Assembly: GCF_964340395.1 (NCBI RefSeq)
Contig: NC_135566.1
Location: 5,095,501-5,159,500, forward strand
Length of the DNA stretch: 64,000 nt
Source of the DNA: Glandiceps talaboti
Lineage: Eukaryota > Hemichordata > Enteropneusta > Spengelidae
Direction: 5' to 3'
The notes beneath the pieces were generated by a model. That model worked only from the letters and a program-made list of their open reading frames with translations. It did not search any database and had not been told where the DNA came from. The position numbers and the translations under genes were made by a program. Positions 12,525-22,900 of this stretch are shown here, piece after piece. Every line of letters starts with the position of its first letter. Positions within the stretch are counted from its first letter, which is position 1.

Positions 12525-14087
12525 TGTGTGTGTGCGTATGTTTAAAATAGTTTAGTCAATAAGAATGATAAAAGCCCAGAGGCTTGTGCAAGTCCATAGA
12601 TATGTAGTATAATGCTATGCCTAATACGATACGATGTACTATGCCATTGTGCACCATATCAGATATCACTTTAGTCTATCAGCTAGCCCTCGGATGTTCT
12701 TCCGATAAAATACGACACACAGCCGAACAACGCTATCGAGGATGGAACATCGTTCGGGCAAGCCTTCACATGCGAACTTCGTTCGCTTATAGTTATAGCA
12801 TCGAAAGAAAGCCCGAACGTCTAGCAGCAAGACTAATATCACTTCTGATTTGAGAAGTTTGATGGGCTGAACAAGATATGACAGTTTACTCTAAATCACA
12901 TTATACTACGGCTAGACCGACTTGGCCAATCAGAGGCCTTGATTTCGGTTATGGCGCCATAACCCACTCTTTGTTAGGGGTGTGACCTATATTACGCTCA
13001 GCACTCAATTTGCATGCAACAATTTACACAAAATTTTGAAAAAGATCCGTTTGAGCCAATCACGCCATAGTATAAGTAAGATAGGGTTATGTGCTTCGTG
13101 TATTGGCACATAACCCTCCCGAACTCGTTGACTATCTATTACACATTTCTCCTTCACTACTGCACCAAGTATCTTATATTATGAGAACACTGTTTCCGCG
13201 AGTAAAATGTGTTTTTTTTAAAGCTATAATTCCTGCGTACTTAAAGAGTGAAGGTGCGTTATCAAGTTTGCTGTTCATTTAGACTGTAAGATACCTCGTG
13301 GTCACTCCGACCTCACCGGCCTCCTACTTTACAGATTAACATAATGTTTGATTGTAAAATGCTAAAAAAAGAAGATAAACTTAGATAATGTTACAAAATT
13401 TCCCCTATTAGATTTCATAAAAAACAATAGAAAAGTGACTACTTATGCGTGAAACACTGGTTCAATTTCAATTGTTCAGAACAAAAGCACGGTGGAAAAT
13501 CGAGTCAGGCATAGACTCTACCATGTATTTGGCCCAGCCAGCCTGAGGGGGACACTAACCTGTATGAAGCTGCAGGAGTTGGCCCTTACAATGCAGCGTT
13601 ATAATGTAAATGTGAGTATACTTTTAAAACATTTTATATAGATGCAAGTCAGAAACAGGCGACCGGTAAACGTTTCTTAACATGTAGTTCACAGCCCGCA
13701 ACCCATGGCACAAGTTAGCACTACGTATCAATTTAGCCTATGTAAAACAACGTAGCCAAGTTGACGTGTTCTGTTTGCAACTTACACATGCACATCGTAG
13801 ACGAGTTTGACAACACATGTCCGAACACAAACTGTAGCGGACTTTGACTTCACCATGGATGTCTACATTACTGCCACTAATCACAGACAATATCTTCTTG
13901 TCTGAGATCGATGAATTCACTTACCTTTGGTAAATATTTCGTTTAAACTCTGCAACCAAAATGGTAGTAAACCAACTTCATCAGGGTTACCTTCAGCACT
14001 TGAGTAAGATTGTTTCAGGTACGTATTGGCATGGAAGTTCTGGTGATATTCATCACCTTTATAAACTGTTCCATTTGTTGCGGTCAT
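10252..14087 (-). CDS. NNMT/PNMT/TEMT-family N-methyltransferase, copy B
   Basis: Exons 13925-14087, 11376-11583 and 10252-10693 give 270 residues. The gene is a tandem duplicate of copy A with identical exon phases and the same 208-bp middle exon. The SAM motif LIDIGSGPCIHHLVSAC, KPIIKYVCELEGH and YIKPGGT are retained. Differences include MTATNGTVYKGDEYHQNFHA at the N-terminus, FVQICEPMKFYSCGEKKF instead of IIQICEPVKFYSVGEKKF, and a C-terminal tail NTMGMI where copy A ends in K and stop. Exons are far more alike than introns, so the duplication is not brand new but the coding region is held by selection or conversion. The large first intron carries a minisatellite, microsatellites and MITEs. 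Confidence 0.93.
11701..12049 (+). repeat. Minisatellite of about 38 bp, nine units
   Basis: The unit reads GTAACAATAGCATTGTGTTT then GTTCTGTTAGAAGTATAC, repeated about nine times with A/G changes, inside intron 1 of methyltransferase B. The first unit is 6 bp longer. There are no spacers, so it is not a CRISPR array. Confidence 0.95.
12268..12534 (+). repeat. Compound (TGTA)n / (GTGC)n / (TG)n microsatellite
   Basis: A long TATG array passes into GTGC units and then into a TG run. The long open frames here (YVCM repeats and similar) are artefacts of a repeat without stops. Confidence 0.97.
12671..12836. mobile_element. MITE family 2, full-length copy
   Basis: A 166-bp element bounded by TTAGTCTATCAGCTAG and CTAGCAGCAAGACTAA, which are inverted repeats of each other. 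The internal text CGCTATCGAGGATGGAAC is shared by all copies. TTA at both ends fits a 3-bp TWA-type target duplication (PIF/Harbinger-like); that class assignment is inference. Confidence 0.85.
13279..13339. mobile_element. MITE family 1, internally deleted copy
   Basis: A 61-bp element starting TTAGACTGTAAGATA and ending TTTACAGATTAA, with CCTCACCGGCCT inside as in the longer copy at 60361. Confidence 0.75.
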
Positions 14088-14283
14088 TGTAGTAGTGTGC
14101 TGGTATCAAACATCAACGACACGCCGCCAGAACTGTCAGAATCGAACGCCGTATAAATACTCAAGATTATTTGCATACGGCTTATAATGTTGTGTAAACC
14201 AATCAAAATCCTCATAGATTCACATCTCTAAAAAAATGTTCTAACTTAATTGACCAAAATTGAAAATTGTTTCTCAATTTGAC

Positions 14284-14511
14284 AGTGTTACAGATGACAG
14301 AATACAACTTTTTAATATTCGCTAAGTTTTGATGTTTTGCAAGGTCACCGTGAACTCTCAGCTGTCATGAATTATTACTTAGAACAAATGTTTGCATATC
14401 GCGAATATTATTCTTCTGAGATGACAATATCAAGTTATTATAATATCGTTGATGTCAAATAATGACTGATTACAGATAGTTGGAAGAACAATGACGTGAT
14501 CACATTGTTTA
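14284..14511 (+). repeat. Dispersed repeat module R1, copy 1
   Basis: A 228-bp block beginning AGTGTTACAGATGACAGAAT is nearly identical to 17483-17707. It contains GTTTTGATGTTTTGCAAGGT and ends ATGACGTGATCACATTGTTT. Coding potential is absent. It sits just upstream of the methyltransferase B start. Confidence 0.9.
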
Positions 14512-14751
14512 CGCCAGGGTCCTGTAAATTACGTATACTGAGTATTTATGGAGTCGCACATCCAAGTCGCAGATACCCTTGATAGACACGATTAAATAAA
14601 TGGTTTATTGTCATTTAAAGATTGATTTGGGTGTTTTTTGAGGCTTGAAAAGAGGGACGGAGAAAGACCTAGAGTGAACCCTTGTTTATAGTGATGGGTA
14701 GACTGTCGACAGTCGGCCTTCGGCCCTCGACATGGTTCCTGGGTCCCCTGT

Positions 14752-14873
14752 GGTTAACCATTAACACTGTGTGTAGTTTGAGCTAATTTCCGAGTCTAAA
14801 GTCCAAGTCGATCCCGTGTACGGAGTGGAGAGAGAGCGAGTAACATTGGAGGAGGGTTACGTTAACAGTAGAG
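14752..14873 (+). repeat. Dispersed repeat module R2, copy 1
   Basis: A block from GGTTAACCATTAACACTGTG to GGAGGGTTACGTTAA recurs at 17954-18169. This copy has only a short GAGAGAGAGCGAG tract where the other has a long GA array. A C/G-rich run follows at 14874-14941. Confidence 0.9.
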
Positions 14874-14941
14874 CCCCCCCCCCATACAGTACCGTAACCT
14901 GTGGGGGGAGCGCAAGGGGGGCAGCTGCCCCCCCCCCCCCC

Positions 14942-16506
14942 GACAAACCTTAAATATACAACAATGGACGGAACACCAGAAAATATCAAACTTATCAGGC
15001 CCTTTGAATGTCAGAGTTTATAGTAGCATCTTTTCTCAGTTTAGTAGCATAAAATATATATCTACTAAGTTTTCTGAGAGTGTCAACCTTTCGAGACGAC
15101 AGAAGTAATACAAATTTGTGGTGCAGTGGGGGATTATAAAAGTAATTGGCAATATATTTTGACCTTATTGATTCCTCGCTAATATGTATCTTATATCTCT
15201 ATTGTACGCTGGCTTAACTTTGAATAAAAATATGTCCACTTAAAAATTGTAACTTTTTGCAGCAACTTAAAAGAAGTGCGCACATGCACTGTGCATTTTC
15301 CTCGAGTAACAGTAGTCTTGAAAGTCTCCTTCATTTGAAGATAGCAAGTCGCAATTATAATGTCAGCGAGTGAAACTCATAAAAAAGACGGAAAAAGTAG
15401 TTCAACGTGGGGTCGCCTGTTATGCTGCATGCAGTGACTCCGAAGATGCGCTCGATCTTGTATTAAAACATTTCACACTAGGTGAAAGAAGGGGTGGCTA
15501 AAATAATGCTTGATGAGTTCATTTGGCGAGGCTGAAAATTGTTTTAAGAAGAGAGAATGCGAGGAACTACACCATTTATTTAACCGTAAATTGTGTACAT
15601 TTCCCAACTGTAGCTATGCAGACAAATTGCAAGAGATAGTATCAAGATGACTGAATACGTTCTATCTAAACTCGACCTGAAATATTTTGCTAACATTATA
15701 TATGGATTGTTTTTACATCCTGTCAGGCATTGTGAAAAGATTAAATCGACCTACCTGCCCAATGTGATGAGTTAGGTTACCCGTTGACCAGCATATTTTA
15801 TTTTTTCTGATCTTACATATGATATTTAATTGCGTATGCTAAAATAGGTATTATCTAAATTGTATGCAAATTTATGTAAATTAGGGATTTCAAATGCATG
15901 ATTGCACCAAGACAAAGTGCTGCCCCTGTTGGCAATTTGGTCAGTCTACGGTCCTGCCCCCTTTATTTGTTACATTGGTGGAAGAACCGGGCTTGGACTA
16001 GAAGGACCATTGTGTGCGTAATAAGACAAATTTAAACTTTATGAAGAATAATTGACAACCTTTGAGAAGAAGAAAAAAAAAACGCCGCTGAGTGAGTGAC
16101 AAATCGATGACTCGAGAACTTTTCGAAAGGAAACTTTAATGATTATGTTACAATGGTTGGAATTCAACTCGAACTAGAACTTGTAAAATATTGCAGTGAC
16201 GGACTAAGACATCTCAGAAGGAGGGATTGTGTTTCAAAACGTGGAATTGTGAATAAACAGACAACGAGAGAGACTTTGACAAACGTTGCAGCAGTGAAAC
16301 CTTCAACGGGGATCGAACAGCTGACAGGCGACTGGAGATATCGCGTATCAGACGCTGATGCACAACGAAAATAAAGTGATGAGTACAAAAAACGTATCTA
16401 GGTATACCCCCACGAGTATCTGTTTATTTGCTGGTTTATTTAATTATTTTATTTGTCCCTATACTTGTCGTTCGTTTGCTTGTTCATTTGTCATTTATTT
16501 GATAGT

Positions 16507-16537
<31 letters not shown>

Positions 16538-17482
16538 TTTGTTTTGTTTTGTTTTGTTTTGTTTTGTTTGTTTTGTTTTGTTTTGTTTTGTTTTGTTTTG
16601 TTTTGTTTGTCACACGGTTCCCGGGTGCCCTGTGCATTGACGACGAACAATTCTTGAAATCAATTTTCTTATCAGAACCATTTCAGTGATGCTGTTTTAC
16701 ATCTCAACAGTCGTGTACAAGCAGAAAGAATATTATTGATGATTTTTCTATGGAGAAAACTTTAGTTTTAATAAGAATATTTATTGAAGTATGGTACTCC
16801 GAAGCTTTATTGACTCTGCGTTGTAGTGGGCCGAAACGCTAGAGAAACGCGTTGCTCACACGTTGAGTCTGACTTTGCGATGTAAAGTTCCTACAGTAAA
16901 GAAAGGAACATGTTGATATAGTAATTTATTGAATCTGCAGTACAAGATAAATATTTGAATTTATATTTGAGTGTAAAACAGGGATCCGACCGAAATGAGC
17001 TGTATTATTGTCTATGCAAAAATTCCTTTTAAATTCCGCAAGAATTTCCGAAATGCCTCAGATGCTAAAAACCCGTATGATATCTGCTAGTCCAATTTTT
17101 TTTTCAATCGTGCACGACGTAAAGGTGTTTTTTTTTCTCAAAAAAGAATGACATCATTTGTTTAATGCAATTATCATCTATTTCGTGATTTTTGAGTTGT
17201 CATTGAAGAGTACCTGTATGATAGATTTTACAAGTCAAAATTCAAAAGGGTTTCATTTTTATCTTCAGGTTGGTAAAAGATAGGCACGGCTGTGTGAGTG
17301 AGTGATTGATTGACCGTTGATCAAGAAATGAGCACACGTTTATAACTGTTCCAAGTTTAATTTCTTTAATTAATAGCTTGTACTTTTCTCATTTTCTATC
17401 GATTTACAAAATCATTTATGAAAGGCAATTATTTTGAATATTTTAATGTGTAACGGGGCGTTACACTTTGGAAGGAGGGGAA
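14942..17482. other. Spacer with weak LTR-element-like text
   Basis: Mostly anonymous AT-rich DNA. At 15966-15995, TTTGTTACA followed by TTGGTGGAAGAACCGGGC looks like the end of a retroelement LTR followed by a tRNA primer-binding site, but no gag or pol reading frame follows, so this is only a hint. (ATTT)n and (GTTTT)n arrays occupy about 16501-16610. Confidence 0.4.
16501..16610 (+). repeat. (TTTA)n then (GTTTT)n microsatellite
   Basis: Roughly ten TTTA units pass directly into some fifteen GTTTT units. Overlapping open frames rich in LFVLFCF are artefacts. Confidence 0.95.
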
Positions 17483-17707
17483 AGTGTTACGGATGACAGA
17501 ATACAACTTTTTAATATTCGCTAAGTTTTGATGTTTTGCGAGGTCACCGTGAACTCTCAGCTGTCATGAATTATTACTTAGAACAAATGTTTGCATATCG
17601 CGAATATTCTTCTTCTGAGATGACAATATTAAGTTATTATAATATCGTTGATAAAATAATGATTGATTACAGACAGTTGGAAGAACAATGACGTGATCAC
17701 ATTGTTT
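17483..17707 (+). repeat. Dispersed repeat module R1, copy 2
   Basis: Nearly identical to 14284-14511, in the same orientation and 3.2 kb away, with a few substitutions and small deletions. R2 follows in both places, but the DNA between R1 and R2 differs. Confidence 0.9.
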
Positions 17708-17953
17708 AGCTAGTTTTCATATTTGTCAATATCATTTGCATTGAATTAAGGCGACGGCAATACTTCCGTTTTAGTCATTTATGGTGTTGATTATTTTATC
17801 ACCCAATCATTTGAGTATTGTATATTTTATGTGTATAAGAATGTAATGTTGAAATAATTTATGGATTTCATCTTTGGAAGTGAGGAGCTGAAGGCAACAA
17901 CTAGGCCTAAACTAGAAGCTTCGATCTGCTCCGTGGCTACTTCTAAACGATCC

Positions 17954-18169
<216 letters not shown>

Positions 18170-18816
18170 CCCCCTCTATTGTTACAACAGCATTTCAAAA
18201 TATATATATATTTCGGAGTACAAAACATATCCATTTTTGTACTATGAGAACTAAAATGGTTCAAAACCCACCTCCAAACTAAAATAATTTAGTTTGTTAT
18301 CCTACATGCGAATGCATGTTTATTTGATGTGATAATCTTCCAGGGGATAAGATGGTGGGTAAATGCTCAGTCTGGTGGTCTGAGATAAACACTTGGTGGA
18401 TGGTCTATGGATAAACATGAGTGAAATTTATACCTTAATAATTATAAGGCGTGAAGAGTTACAATAAAGATAAATGAATAGAAGAAAAGTTTAATTATGG
18501 TGTCTTTATTCAGTCAATAAAAAGAGAGAATTTTGAATCGGAAGAAAAGAATAGACAGGAATGAAAAACAACTGAAATATAGTGTTATTAAAACACCAGT
18601 CAGATCAAATCAAATCAATTCAAATAAATGAAATCAATATAGTGTGCATCAGGCTGAATGTGCCATCACTAGGAGAACGCTATCGGAGACGTCACCCTAC
18701 ATGATGAGTGTAACAACAGTATGCTAGCTTATATCACAGACAAGTAAGAAATATCAATATGTTGGCAACACCTCTAGAATCACGATAATTCTAAGTGAAA
18801 ATGTGTTCTGTATGCA

Positions 18817-18820
<4 letters not shown>

Positions 18821-18882
<62 letters not shown>

Positions 18883-18953
18883 TGTACGTACGTATGTATG
18901 TATGTATGTATGTATGTATGTATGTATGTATGTATGTATGTATGTATGTATGT
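18821..18953 (+). repeat. (TA)n / (TATG)n microsatellite
   Basis: A TA run of about 58 bp passes into TATG units. Confidence 0.97.
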
Positions 18954-19161
18954 ATAATACAGAATCTGATTTGTTTTAGTTCCTAGACGAAAAATAAAAA
19001 TAAATTCAGTAATGTATGTTAAAATATGGATTATTTTATTACAATATATAATAGTTAAAAAGTGTGTCATGTGTAATATAATTGAAAGCATGCATGTTTG
19101 ATATTGAAATAAAGTAAAACATAATGAATGGTTATAACTTATATTAGTCATTCAGTTGCAT

Positions 19162-19442
19162 GCACAGTCACTTGTGAACTAATATTCCATTCCAGGATGG
19201 TGATATTCTAGTCTAGGGTGATCATAATACAAAATAATGACGTTATTATAAGTATTTACGATATTCAAAAAATACCGTTACGGGTCACTGTTTCACTCTT
19301 ATCTGAAAGAGTGGCCCGTAACGGTATTTTTTTGACTATCGTAAATACCTACAATACCGTCATTATTTTGTATTATGATCATCCTAGACTAGAATCGAAT
19401 ATCACCATCCTGGAATGGAATATGAGTTCACAAGTGACTGTG
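19162..19442. mobile_element. Foldback element 1
   Basis: A 281-bp inverted repeat with arms of about 135 bp: CACAGTCACTTGTGAACT on the left mirrors AGTTCACAAGTGACTGTG on the right. The centre is ACTGTTTCACTCTTATCTGA. Arms differ at few positions, so the element is young or under gene conversion. No coding frame is present. It lies in the 3' flank of the copper transporter. Confidence 0.9.
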
Positions 19443-19975
19443 GGTAGCTGTAAGATACGCCTTGTTGTTCAGCCCTATCAGGTTTCTTAACCAGTGATGA
19501 GAGTTGGCTGATAGCATGGCACGAATGTCGTATCTCTGTTACAATGAAAATAATCAACCTGCAACAGACAATTCAATGTGTCACGTGGTGACTCGATTTA
19601 GTGACTGCAGACTGGGGTCCGACGAACAATAATTGTATCATTGTATAAAGTTTCTCGTTGTCATGTTTTGCTCCATGTATTAATGTCACGACAGGGTTAT
19701 GAAGCGCTCACAATGACGATTCTAGTTAGTATATGTATAAATGATAACAAAATAACGATACAATACACATGTTTTTTATCAATATTTGGACTCAACACAT
19801 CGCAGGTATGTTTTCAGAGGAGATTCTTATCAGCCTTGTCTATCACTACACTAGTGTTGCGGCCAATCCGTTTTTTCGCAGCTCTATTAATTTTCACTGT
19901 AAAGAAACTGAGTTTCTTTCATTTATAGCAAAACCCAAATAAAGAAACTAACAACCTCATTCAATTATATAGTTT

Positions 19976-22900
19976 TTACACAGCAGTTGGTGACGGTTTG
20001 TAGCTTGCATCATGTTGTTGCTGACCAATGGCCGAGTCCCGTTTAAATAAGAAATATCCAAGTGCGCCACCAACGACAGCTGATAACAGTATCCAAACGT
20101 TGTAATTCATAACGAGTAGCATGATGAGGTAACCAGTCAGTAGTGTGACTAGATGTAGAATGGTGTCACAGATGTGGCATTTCAGTCTGTGAACGAAGAC
20201 AAACAATTGTTATGCACACATCATTTAGTTATGGTCACCAACATATTGTATCAAGGAGAAGAATGTATTATGTATATCAACCACATTAAAGGTTTCCTTG
20301 TGTTGTGGTGTGATTTGTCAAAACTTTTCTTTTCTTTTTTTTGTTCGAGAAAAAACGTACTTTTTGTTTCGACAATACACGTCTTGAGAAAAAAACGCCA
20401 GCACCCACCTTCGTTTATCAATGCATTTTCGACTTGGCTTTGATTTTTTTGCTGCATATTCACTCTCATTTAAGCCAGTGTTTTTGTTTTCATCCACATG
20501 GCATGTTTCAGTCTTAGGTAACACTGCGTAGGCGTACTCTACCCATCGATTGAGGTCCATGTGAATCGACAATGCTCTCCGTAGATTTTGGTCAGGGATT
20601 TTTTCAAGTTCGAGTCGTTGATATTTAGGTGGTTGCCGTATTGTGTTATAAAGCACCCTTTCTTGATTCAATTCTCGTTTCCACTTCCTTACGACCGATT
20701 CTAGGTACGATTGTAACATGGTGAGGAAGATGGATACAGCACACACCAACAACACACCTGTGACGTAGAATTGAACATGAACATAAACTTGAGATCACAC
20801 ATTGTATTTCTTGCTGCTTAGCAACTGAAATAGGGAGAGGTGGAGGGCGAGAGACAGATAGAAAGACAGGCGAATAAATAAACATTCAGGTAGAAAAAGG
20901 GATAGAAAAAGTCGCCGGCCAGCCAATCGATCAGTTAGTTGGTGAGATGGGCAGGCAGACAGGGAGAGACAAAGAAATGGGTGGGGTTACAGACTAGACA
21001 CACATAACAACAGACATGCACACGGACATAATTTATAAAGTGAACAAAGGTATCAAGAAACATTTGATTTCGACCGAGACAGAGACAGAGACAGGGATAG
21101 GGACAGAGACAGAGACAGAGATTGAGATACATGTAGATGCAGAAGTAGGTAGAATGAACTGAGAGGGGAGACACACCTAGAAATGGGGAGGGGAAACAGG
21201 GACAGGTAGAGGAAGAGATGGACATGAGAAGAGGGAGTAAAACGTATATTTCAGACTAAAAGTGAACTTTTGACTATTGAATTGTCAAAGAATAAATGAA
21301 TGAACGAATGAATGAACGAACGAACGAACGAACGAATGAATGAATGAATGAATGAATGAATGAATGAATGAATGAATGAATTGATTAATTAATTAATTAA
21401 TCAGTCATCGGGATAGATGAATGGATGAATGGGTTTCTTACTTAGGGAGCCTTCAGTAATTACGAGGGGTGGTATTACTATTAGGGTATATCTGAGCTGT
21501 AAAATGTGACTCTCCCCTACTCCTTTTTCTAAAATCTGACCCTCCCCATCTCAAAATGACAAATTCGCTGATAGATGGATGGATGGAAATTATGTGGACA
21601 GATTAACAGTAGCTGTAACTTTTGGTGATTTTTTTCAGTATAATGTTTTGTTCTGTGTAGCAACTACAGTTTTTAGTTTCTTGTTCTACTTCATAACGCC
21701 TATTGAAACACTCCTGTGTTTGGCAAACGCTTGAAAACAGAGCCTGTAATGCTGTATATGTACAAAATGCATTGTTATTTTTGACAAGTGGATTTTAGTC
21801 TGGACTAAAATTATCAACAATAGCAGTGCACTTTAAACATATACAGGCTGTGTTAACAAGCCAAATACAGGGTATTTCAACATGTTTTTAAGGAGTAGAA
21901 CAAGAAACTGCACTCGACACACAGAACAAAAGTATTGAAAAAAGATCATCAAGTCACATATACTGTCCCTTTATGAATTTGATTATACGTCACATATTTC
22001 TGCCAAAAAACACTATTTTTTTCCTTCGCTTTTCATGCAACTAAGTAAGACAGAGTACAACATAAATTACTTGTGAAATTCTAAAATATATTTATTACCG
22101 TTTATTATCGTTTTCAACGATAATTCCAGTGAAAATAAAATATTCTACACCATTTTCTGCTCGATGGACATTCTCATGAGAAGCCAGTGACTGGTTTCAG
22201 CAGGTATGTGATACAGGTCAATCTTTGTATGGAAATCGCGTATATGGCTCACATGCACATTTTGTGCTTGTGTGGCAATGTATATGCATTTTAAAATAAT
22301 GAGCAATGTGCAGCTTGTCCTCTATCACATGACATATTCCCAAACAGCCAAGCTACACAAGATGTCATTAGGACTTGTTTGGTATGTGGAAAACAGTAAA
22401 TTGTAACTACATGCAGTTTAGCTAAATATGAGCCTTAGTTTGAAGGGATGTGTGTTGTTTCTCTCAGAACTGTAGACTTTGTTTGAAATAGTGCAGAGTA
22501 CATTTTACAACAGTTTTATCTTTTCACTGTATGGTAACAAGTCCCGGTGGTGGCAGTCCCAGACGAAGCGGGTACGCATGTTTGTTAGAAATTTCACGGA
22601 AAAGGGGTGTTTTTCGTCTGCCATCCAGGTCCATGGAATCGTAAAAAAGGGGCACTTTTTTTCAGATCACCCTCCGCTGAACAACATGCTCCTGTGAGGA
22701 CTCTGTATTCAAGTTCAATGTGTTACTACTAATCTGAGCATACACAGAACCTAACACAAGCCGTCTATGACTATGTGCACATTGCACACATATGGTAAAT
22801 CCAAATTAAAATAAGGAAGTGTAATACACACCCGGATACACAATACACTGTGTATTGCAGGTATCTAAAGGTACCAAAAGTGGTAAAGTGCTCGGTAAAG

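Noticed and set aside
12180-12555. Several long overlapping open frames (YVCM, IHTY repeats)
   Set aside because: They lie in TATG/TG microsatellites that lack stop codons in all frames; the same holds for 42087-42598, 55482-55814 and 56934-57453.
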